A stretch of 64,000 bases of DNA from a gamma proteobacterium HTCC2207 (GTDB taxonomy: Bacteria; Pseudomonadota; Gammaproteobacteria; Pseudomonadales; Porticoccaceae), in NCBI GenBank assembly GCA_000153445.1, contig CH672397.1, positions 62,001 to 126,000 of the forward strand. Direction: 5' to 3'. Position numbers and translations under genes: made by a program. Below are positions 58,296 through 64,000 of this stretch, in pieces. How positions within the stretch are numbered: position 1 is the stretch's first letter; every line of letters starts with the position of its first letter. Under the pieces are notes generated by a model. It was given only the letters and a program-made list of their open reading frames with translations. It ran no database searches and had not been told where the DNA came from.

Positions 58296-59474
58296 TTAGG
58301 CCACCGCGCCGCTGCTTCGAAGTGTGGCGATGGCATCTTTATCAAAGCCTAGATCAGCTAATATCTCGGACGAGTGTTGTCCTATAGCACCGCCGGATAC
58401 GCCATACTCAGGTGCTGATTTAGACAGCTTTAATGCACTGCCAACTTGACGTTGGGAGCCACCATTGGGTGTTTTTACATCGACGATCATTTCTCTCTGA
58501 GCGGAATCTTGATATTCACAGGCTTCTGCAAAGGTCAGTACTGGCTCGACACAGGCTTCTCTGTCTTTAAATATCTCTCGCCACTGAGCTAGGGTTTTAG
58601 TGGCGATAATAGTATCCAGTTTTGCTCTGAGTGCTTTCTGCGTTTCACTGTCTTGCTGATTGGCGAGAGTGAGCAGCTCATCGTCTCCCAGAGTCTGGCA
58701 GAGCACTTGAAAAAACTGCGGCTCTAAGCTGCCGATGGACAGGTAGCGATTATCCGAGGTCTGATAATAATCGTAAAAACTGCCGCCATTTAATGACATG
58801 GAGCCTGAGGTGGGTTCAACCCCAGCACTGAGATAGGTTGAGCCAAAGAGCGCATTAAGAGAGAACATCGCATCAGTCATGCTGATGTCGATCTGCTGTC
58901 CCTCACCACTGATATGGCGCTGGTTCACTGCAGCTAGAATGCCGATCACCGCATGCAGAGACCCACCGGCAATATCTGCTACCGGCATACCCATAATCGG
59001 TGTGCGATCACCACCGCGGCCAGAGTAGCCATTGAGACCTGAGATGGAGAGATAATTATTGTCGTGACCAGCGCGATTCCGATAGGGGCCAGTCTGGCCA
59101 TAGCCTGTCACAGAACAGTAAATCAGCTTAGGGTTAATCTTATGGAGCTGTTCATAGCCAAGACCCAGGCGTTGCATTACGCCTGGACGGAACTGTTCTA
59201 TAACAATGTCGTAGTCCTCGACCAAACGCTTGGCTATAGCCACCGCTTCGGGGTTTTTCAGGTCTAGAGCGATTGAGCGTTTATTGCGATTGAGCGTGCC
59301 ATGGGCGGTTGATTGGCCATCGGCAAAGGGTGGCATATTACGCAGTAAATCCGGCCGAGTCGGCGACTCGATACGCAGGACTTCGGCACCCATATCAGCC
59401 AGCATCATGGTGGCAAAAGGGCCGGGGACTAGTGTGGTGAAATCGAGGATTTTAAGGTTTTCGAGGGCGCGCAT
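58296..59474 (-). CDS. CaiB/BaiF (class III) CoA-transferase family protein
   Basis: A 392-residue class III CoA-transferase. The start LKILDFTTLVPGPFATMMLA, the LDLKNPEAVAIAKRLVEDYD block and YCSVTGYGQTGPYRNRAGHD are typical. The last contains the catalytic Asp equivalent (GHD). Overall it is closest to alpha-methylacyl-CoA racemase-type members. It works on acyl-CoA; substrate unknown. It is 114 bp downstream of the LysR gene on the same strand. Confidence 0.9.
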   Translation of the reverse strand: MRALENLKILDFTTLVPGPFATMMLADMGAEVLRIESPTRPDLLRNMPPFADGQSTAHGTLNRNKRSIALDLKNPEAVAIAKRLVEDYDIVIEQFRPGVMQRLGLGYEQLHKINPKLIYCSVTGYGQTGPYRNRAGHDNNYLSISGLNGYSGRGGDRTPIMGMPVADIAGGSLHAVIGILAAVNQRHISGEGQQIDISMTDAMFSLNALFGSTYLSAGVEPTSGSMSLNGGSFYDYYQTSDNRYLSIGSLEPQFFQVLCQTLGDDELLTLANQQDSETQKALRAKLDTIIATKTLAQWREIFKDREACVEPVLTFAEACEYQDSAQREMIVDVKTPNGGSQRQVGSALKLSKSAPEYGVSGGAIGQHSSEILADLGFDKDAIATLRSSGAVA

Positions 59475-59587
59475 AGTCTAGGTTCACTATTTTATTATTA
59501 GAATTTTGTAGTGCTGCAACGGCAACCTATTATTGACACAACCTGCTACTCAGCGCCAGTCTTTAGGGGAATTATTGGCGGGCTAGG

Positions 59588-60469
59588 CTAGCTGCTGCGA
59601 TTACATTCCTCTATCCACCAGTCAGTGGCGACGGTTTTATGGCGATTTTTGGGCAGGACAAAATAGAAGGTTCGGGTCATATCGCGCTTTGGTAATGTCA
59701 GCGGCACTAGCTCACCGCTCTTAAAGTTATTTTGCAGTACGATCTCAGATAGGCAGCCAATGCCCAACCCCGCTTCCACAGCTTTTTTAATTGCCTCGTT
59801 GTGCTTGAACTGCAAATAGATATCCAGCTTGGGCATCAGCCCGGCCAGCGCAGTATTAAAGGTATGGCGTGCTCCAGATTCGGGCTCCCGAAGAATCCAT
59901 CTTGCGGCAACTATATCGGCATCGGTGAGCCGCTGCTTTTTTGCCAGGGGGTGAGAGGGGCTGCAAAATACTACCAATTGATCTTGCCGCCAGGGAATTA
60001 ACTCTAGATCTCTGTGTTGTATCGCACCTTCGATCATGCCGATATCCACTTCATAGTTGGCCACCTGAGATGCTACCTCAGAGCTATTGGCGACATTGAT
60101 GTCAACTTGAGCTTCTGGGTGACGGGCCAGATAGCCTGCCAAATAGCTCACCGCCAGATGGTTGCCAATGGTAAAGCTGGCGCCTACTTTAAGGTGGCCT
60201 ATCTCGCTGTGGCCTTTAAGTGCCTGCTCAAACTCCTCAGCCTGGGCAATTAATACCTGAGCTTTATTGCGCAATGTTTTACCCACTTCATTGAGCTCGA
60301 GCTTTTTGCCGCTGCGATTAAACAGACTGAGATTAAAGGCTTGCTCAAGGGTTTGCAGGGCAGAGCTGGCTGCAGACTGAGACATATGCAACTGCTCGGC
60401 AGCTTTGGAAATATTTTCGTAGCGGGCAATACTGAGGAATATCTGTAACTGTCTAAGGCTGTATTTCAT
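59588..60469 (-). CDS. LysR-type regulator (YeiE/CysB-like) next to cysC-sat
   Basis: A 293-residue LysR regulator. The winged HTH is at about 1-60 (LRQLQIFLSIARYENISKAA, MSQSAASSALQTLEQAFN); the effector domain starts HLKVGASFTIGNHLAVSYLA and has VDIGMIEGAIQHRDLELIPW. The order of conserved blocks resembles E. coli YeiE, linked to sulfite metabolism. It is divergent from cysC, so control of sulfate activation is a reasonable inference. Confidence 0.9.
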   Translation of the reverse strand: MKYSLRQLQIFLSIARYENISKAAEQLHMSQSAASSALQTLEQAFNLSLFNRSGKKLELNEVGKTLRNKAQVLIAQAEEFEQALKGHSEIGHLKVGASFTIGNHLAVSYLAGYLARHPEAQVDINVANSSEVASQVANYEVDIGMIEGAIQHRDLELIPWRQDQLVVFCSPSHPLAKKQRLTDADIVAARWILREPESGARHTFNTALAGLMPKLDIYLQFKHNEAIKKAVEAGLGIGCLSEIVLQNNFKSGELVPLTLPKRDMTRTFYFVLPKNRHKTVATDWWIEECNRSS

Positions 60470-60511
60470 CTCTACTACCTAACTATTTTGATGGCTGACA
60501 TAATTTTTGTT

Positions 60512-60540
60512 ATCGGTTAAATCGATTATGGAAAACATAA
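60512..60540. promoter_or_regulatory. Two LysR-type T-N11-A palindromes between the LysR gene and cysC
   Basis: ATCG-N7-CGAT at 60512-60526 is joined to TTAT-N7-ATAA at 60526-60540. Both are 15-bp inverted repeats of the size LysR regulators bind. They lie 43 bp from the regulator's ATG and 70 bp from that of cysC. Binding is inferred. Confidence 0.55.
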
Positions 60541-60609
60541 TATCCTGTTTTACTTGTATAGTTAAAGGTTCTAATATTAGACCCATTAATCTCTGGAAAG
60601 GAATGTCTC

Positions 60610-61224
60610 ATGGCTGAGCAAAAAGCAACGAATGTAACCTGGCACGACGGTGATATTACGATCGACGATCGCAGTGTTCTGCTGGGACAAAAAGGCGCTA
60701 CCCTCTGGTTTACAGGGCTTTCAGGTAGCGGTAAAAGTACTGTCGCTGTGGCGCTGGAAAAAGCATTGTTTCAGCGCGGCAAGCTGAGTTATCGACTGGA
60801 TGGCGATAACATACGCTTGGGTATCAATAAGAATCTCGGTTTTTCCGCTGAGGATCGCACGGAAAATATTCGTCGTATTGGTGAAATTGCCAAACTATTT
60901 GTCGATTCCGGTGTTATTGCGCTGTCGAGTTTTATCAGTCCCTATCGCGCCGATCGCGATCAGGTTCGCGCGCTGCATCTAGAGTCAGGCTTTGCATTTA
61001 TTGAAATCTTTGTCGACTGCAGCCTTTCAGAGGCTGAGAGACGTGACCCTAAGGGCCTTTACAAAAAAGCCCGCGCTGGAGAAATTAAAAATTTTACCGG
61101 TATAGATGATCCCTATGAAGCGCCCTCCAGCCCAGAAATTCACCTGCACACCGATCAGATGAGCCTCGAGCAAGAAGTCGAGACGATCATGACTTACCTC
61201 GAAGGGCAGGGCTTTATCGCCTAA
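60610..61224 (+). CDS. cysC: Adenylylsulfate kinase
   Basis: A 204-residue APS kinase that phosphorylates APS to PAPS. Walker A is [32 protein letters not shown] binds [18 protein letters not shown] follows. AAAGGA lies 8 nt before the ATG. It is followed by sat after 61 bp, giving sulfate to APS to PAPS from two neighbouring genes. Confidence 0.96.
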   Translation: MAEQKATNVTWHDGDITIDDRSVLLGQKGATLWFTGLSGSGKSTVAVALEKALFQRGKLSYRLDGDNIRLGINKNLGFSAEDRTENIRRIGEIAKLFVDSGVIALSSFISPYRADRDQVRALHLESGFAFIEIFVDCSLSEAERRDPKGLYKKARAGEIKNFTGIDDPYEAPSSPEIHLHTDQMSLEQEVETIMTYLEGQGFIA

Positions 61225-61285
61225 CTCTTCTGTTGTATTAACCCTTACCAACTCGTATTAACTGAGAAAAACGGAGAAGTACCTT

Positions 61286-62488
61286 TTGACCAAGTCCATT
61301 TTAATTAAGCCCCATGGTTCAGACAGTCTAAACCCCCTGTTAGTCGACGACGCCCAGCGCCAGGCGCTGCTCCAGGAAGCAGAGTCTCTGCCATCACTGC
61401 TACTCAATTCAGCTGCAGCCGCCAATGCGGTTATGCTCGGTGCCGGATATTTTAATCCTCTTACTGGCTATATGAACCTTGCTGACGCGCTTAGTGTTTC
61501 CGAATCTTTGCACACCACTGAAGGCCTTTTTTGGCCCGTTCCAGTAATCAATTTGACCAAGGATATTTCAGGCATCAGCGGCGCTAGCCGAATTGCCCTG
61601 AGAGATCCCAACACTGAAGGCCACCCGATTATTGCGGTGATGGATGTGGCGGCGATCGAAGAGGTTAGCCCTGAGCAGATTCAATCTATGGCGGCGGATA
61701 TTTTTGGTACTCTGGATCCCGAGCACCCAGGTGTTGCAACCTTTACTCATTTGGGAAATCACCTGATTTCTGGTGATATTCAGGTATTAAACCTGAGCTA
61801 TTTCCAGGCAGATTTCCCTGATACCTTCCGTACAGCAACTGAAATCCGCGATGAGATTGCTCAGCGCGGCTGGAAAAAAGTGGTCGCCTTCCAAACGCGC
61901 AACCCGATGCACCGTGCTCACGAAGAGCTTTGCCATATGGCAATGGAGCGTTTAGGCGCTGATGGTATCGTTGTACATATGCTGCTCGGCAAGCTTAAGC
62001 AGGGCGATATTCCAGCCTCAGTGCGCGACGACTGTATTCGCAAGATGGTTGAGCTGTACTTCCCTGAGAACAGCGTAATGGTGACAGGTTATGGCTTTGA
62101 TATGCTCTATGCCGGACCTCGAGAAGCAGTGCTGCACGCAGTGTTCCGTCAGAACATGGGTTGTACCCACCTGATTGTAGGTCGCGATCACGCTGGTGTT
62201 GGTGACTATTATGGTGCCTTTGATGCCCAGACTATCTTTGCTGAAAAGGTACCTGCAGGTGCATTGGAAATTGAAATCTTTAATGCTGACCACACGGCAT
62301 TTTCCAAGAAGCTAGAGCGTGTAGTGATGATGAATGAAGCCGAAGATCACACCAAAGACGACTTTATTTTATTGTCTGGCACCAAGGTTCGACAGATGTT
62401 GGGTGATGGTATAGCACCGCCGCCTGAGTTTTCTCGTCCAGAAGTGGCGAAAATTTTGATGGATTATTATCAGCTTGAAAACGCTTAG
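61286..62488 (+). CDS. sat: Sulfate adenylyltransferase (homomeric ATP sulfurylase)
   Basis: A 400-residue Sat-type ATP sulfurylase. The nucleotide-binding block is QTRNPMHRAHEELCHMAMER and VGRDHAGVGDYYGAFDAQ follows. It makes APS from sulfate and ATP, or runs in reverse. It replaces CysDN here. The start is a TTG at 61286 with GGAG 9 nt upstream. A strong terminator follows. Confidence 0.95.
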   Translation: MTKSILIKPHGSDSLNPLLVDDAQRQALLQEAESLPSLLLNSAAAANAVMLGAGYFNPLTGYMNLADALSVSESLHTTEGLFWPVPVINLTKDISGISGASRIALRDPNTEGHPIIAVMDVAAIEEVSPEQIQSMAADIFGTLDPEHPGVATFTHLGNHLISGDIQVLNLSYFQADFPDTFRTATEIRDEIAQRGWKKVVAFQTRNPMHRAHEELCHMAMERLGADGIVVHMLLGKLKQGDIPASVRDDCIRKMVELYFPENSVMVTGYGFDMLYAGPREAVLHAVFRQNMGCTHLIVGRDHAGVGDYYGAFDAQTIFAEKVPAGALEIEIFNADHTAFSKKLERVVMMNEAEDHTKDDFILLSGTKVRQMLGDGIAPPPEFSRPEVAKILMDYYQLENA

Positions 62489-62541
62489 AGGCCTCAGAAG
62501 ATTGGCAGCCTAATCGTCACGTGCCAAGAGGTCTTAAAAGA

Positions 62542-62575
62542 AACCCCGCTATTGTCGCCAATAGCGGGGTTTTTT
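62542..62575 (+). terminator. Rho-independent terminator after sat
   Basis: A 13-bp perfect stem AACCCCGCTATTG / CAATAGCGGGGTT with a TCGC loop, then T-run. It lies between the converging sat and exported-protein genes. Confidence 0.95.
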
Positions 62576-62606
62576 AATTGTTAGGAGCTGATATAAGGGG
62601 CTGTTA

Positions 62607-63356
62607 TTAGGGGCTCGTGTTAGGCGCTGAGAAGCAGGCGATTTCCTGCTGCTGTTTTCGAATAAGCTCAAAGTATTCATAGTATTTTTTCTGTGTGCAG
62701 TAGTTGTAGGCGAGGGCTTCCACCGCAGCTTTAAAATCCTCACTCTCTCTACCCAGAACTTGTTGGGCTAGGCTCATCACTTTGGTCAATGCGGCTTCCT
62801 CAGCAGGCCAGTTCTCGGTCAAGCCTTCCAGTGCATAAAGCTGCTTGTAGCGCTCCATTAATTGATAGGCATCGTTGGCAGCATTCTTTTCAAGGTTGAT
62901 AATTTCCATGAGAAGAGGAATGGCTTCGGCATAGTGCTCATTAAAAATCAGATACTTGTAGTAATAGTCTCTGGCACTTTTGGTAGTGGAATGCGCTCGA
63001 CCCAATACGTCGGACGATAATCTATAGGCGCCCTCAATCTGCGCCTTATCTGGATTAAATACGCGGATTTTTTCGTAACTTTGATTAATTTTTTTCAAGA
63101 TCAGAATGCAGCTTGTCGCCTGCTCTGAATACAGCGCGTGACATTGAGGCAATGCTTGTTGGCTGCGCTCGATCACTTTTTCCCAGCGCTTGCGCCGGAT
63201 ATCTTTATCGATACTGAGAATGGTTCTATCAAACTTTCTCTCAGACCAAACCTTGGATTCGCCCTGAGCAGGAAATCCCTGTGCACATAGAACGAGAATA
63301 ATGAGTGCTGATAAATATCTAGAACATGAATGATTAATGCGGAAGCAAAATTTCAT
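62607..63356 (-). CDS. Exported helical-repeat protein of unknown function
   Basis: A 249-residue protein with an N-terminal signal sequence (YLSALIILVLCAQGFPAQGE, cleavage near residue 33). The mature part is all helix-like, with TPR-style spacing (e.g. RDYYYKYLIFNEHYAEAIPL, DAYQLMERYKQLYALEGLTE) and a few Cys. It is probably periplasmic. I do not recognise the family; it stands alone. Confidence 0.72.
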   Translation of the reverse strand: MKFCFRINHSCSRYLSALIILVLCAQGFPAQGESKVWSERKFDRTILSIDKDIRRKRWEKVIERSQQALPQCHALYSEQATSCILILKKINQSYEKIRVFNPDKAQIEGAYRLSSDVLGRAHSTTKSARDYYYKYLIFNEHYAEAIPLLMEIINLEKNAANDAYQLMERYKQLYALEGLTENWPAEEAALTKVMSLAQQVLGRESEDFKAAVEALAYNYCTQKKYYEYFELIRKQQQEIACFSAPNTSP

Positions 63357-63434
63357 GGTTTAGCCCCCCAACTAAAAACACCTTTTACCTCAGTATAGAT
63401 GATGATTTTAGTTTTGCAGGGGAATAGGCCTAGT

Positions 63435-63459
63435 CAGCCCTCGAAAATACTGAGGGCTG
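63435..63459. terminator. Inverted repeat downstream of the SDR gene
   Basis: CAGCCCTC / GAGGGCTG, an 8-bp perfect stem with a 9-nt loop, 15 bp after the SDR stop. There is no T-run, so termination is only suggested. Confidence 0.4.
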
Positions 63460-63473
63460 TTATGATCAAGGGC

Positions 63474-64000
63474 TTAAAGCGTCATACCGCCGTCGACAAC
63501 AATGCATTCACCATTGGTGTAGCTGGAAGCATCAGACACTAAATAGAGCACGGTGCCCGCCATTTCACTGGGCTCCGCATGGCGTTTCATGGGAATCTGC
63601 GCGATTGCTGACTGATAGATTTTATCATCGGTAAACAGTGCACCGGCGAACTGGGTTTTGGTGAACCCCGGGAGCAGGGCATTGACGCGGATACCCAAAT
63701 CGCCACATTCCTTGGCAAATGATTTGGTCATATTCACCACTGCCGCTTTGGTAATCGAGTAAATCCCCTGCATAGCACCGGGCTGCAGTGCATTAATAGA
63801 TGCAGTGTTAACAATTGAACCGCCACCATTCTCGCGCATCAGCTTGCCGGCTTCGATAGACATAAAGAAATAGCCGCGAATATTCACATCAACGGTTTTA
63901 GTATAAGCGCCGAGATCAGTGTCGAGAATATGCCCAAAGTAGGGGTTGGTTGCGGCGTTATTCACCAGAATATCGAGTTTGCCGAACGTGCTTTTGATCG
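63474..64000 (-). CDS. SDR-family oxidoreductase, C-terminal part (cut by window edge)
   Basis: About 175 residues of a short-chain dehydrogenase, open at the right window edge. NNAATNPYFG, the Ser in NTASINALQPG, and YSITKAA (Tyr/Lys) form the active site; the end ASSYTNGECIVVDGGMTL is the classical SDR terminus. The frame continues upstream of the GTG at 63965 (KLDILV precedes NNA), so the true start is outside. Substrate unknown. Confidence 0.92.
   Translation of the reverse strand, partial: IKSTFGKLDILVNNAATNPYFGHILDTDLGAYTKTVDVNIRGYFFMSIEAGKLMRENGGGSIVNTASINALQPGAMQGIYSITKAAVVNMTKSFAKECGDLGIRVNALLPGFTKTQFAGALFTDDKIYQSAIAQIPMKRHAEPSEMAGTVLYLVSDASSYTNGECIVVDGGMTL

Overview
The window looks like chromosomal DNA of a free-living, probably marine gammaproteobacterium. 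I infer a Cellvibrionales-type lineage (SAR92/Porticoccaceae-like), without a search to confirm it. The evidence is the conserved ruvCAB-ybgC-tolQRAB-pal-cpoB-queE-queC-tRNA-Lys block, AcnB, a long PutA without a ribbon-helix-helix domain, a homomeric Sat with CysC, and many CoA-dependent enzymes. Base composition is moderate and coding density is high. I see no integrase, transposase, phage gene or CRISPR array.

Layout. 1-2400: fatty-acid or CoA genes on + (acyl-CoA dehydrogenase end, SDR, MDR reductase) ending at a clear terminator. 2463-14700: housekeeping and stand-alone genes (zinc ADH, recQ, acnB, a TrmK-like methyltransferase, a GST, a repeat-bearing lipoprotein, ubiX plus a PNPOx-like protein, a GFA protein), separated by repeat-rich gaps. 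14740-27954: an amino-acid island with putA and a divergent Lrp-type regulator, then on the minus strand alanine racemase, D-amino acid aminotransferase, a DUF4392 (D-glutamate cyclase-like) protein, pxpC, pxpB, pxpA, a DUF1445/YcsI protein, a lytic transglycosylase and proS. 28058-29590: HIT protein, a Lys-rich HU-like protein and an FmdB zinc ribbon. 29671-41707: aspS, a low-complexity Ala/Pro/Glu/Lys protein, ruvCAB, ybgC, the Tol-Pal system, queE, queC and tRNA-Lys. 42270-45354: an S12 serine hydrolase followed by an M55-M17 aminopeptidase fusion. 45595-56122: gloB, APC permease, an ECF-like sigma factor with a small membrane protein, MFS exporter, double Usp, a biotinyl/carboxyltransferase fusion, a YebC-family protein, a Gate-domain membrane protein and a LysE exporter. 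56502-64000: tRNA-Ala, gltX, a CaiB-type CoA-transferase, a LysR regulator divergent from cysC-sat, an exported protein and an SDR cut by the window edge.

How the genes fit together. The most notable unit is the minus-strand run 19124-25552. It carries both domain types of the mammalian D-glutamate cyclase as separate genes around a complete bacterial 5-oxoprolinase (PxpABC), next to D-amino acid aminotransferase and alanine racemase. This suggests a route from D-Ala/D-Glu (for example from peptidoglycan turnover) through 5-oxoproline to glutamate, beside PutA, which also makes glutamate. A second D-amino-acid signal is the single-chain fusion of a DppA-like D-aminopeptidase with a leucyl aminopeptidase catalytic domain, with the active-site residues of both kept.

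The gaps carry two kinds of repeat. One is a dispersed imperfect palindrome (GAGATCCTTCG ... CAGGATGACA). The other is many short tandem repeats of 11, 13, 17, 20, 21 or 25 bp, two of which run across the stop codons of ybgC and the yebC-like gene, and one of which places phased T-tracts upstream of recQ.
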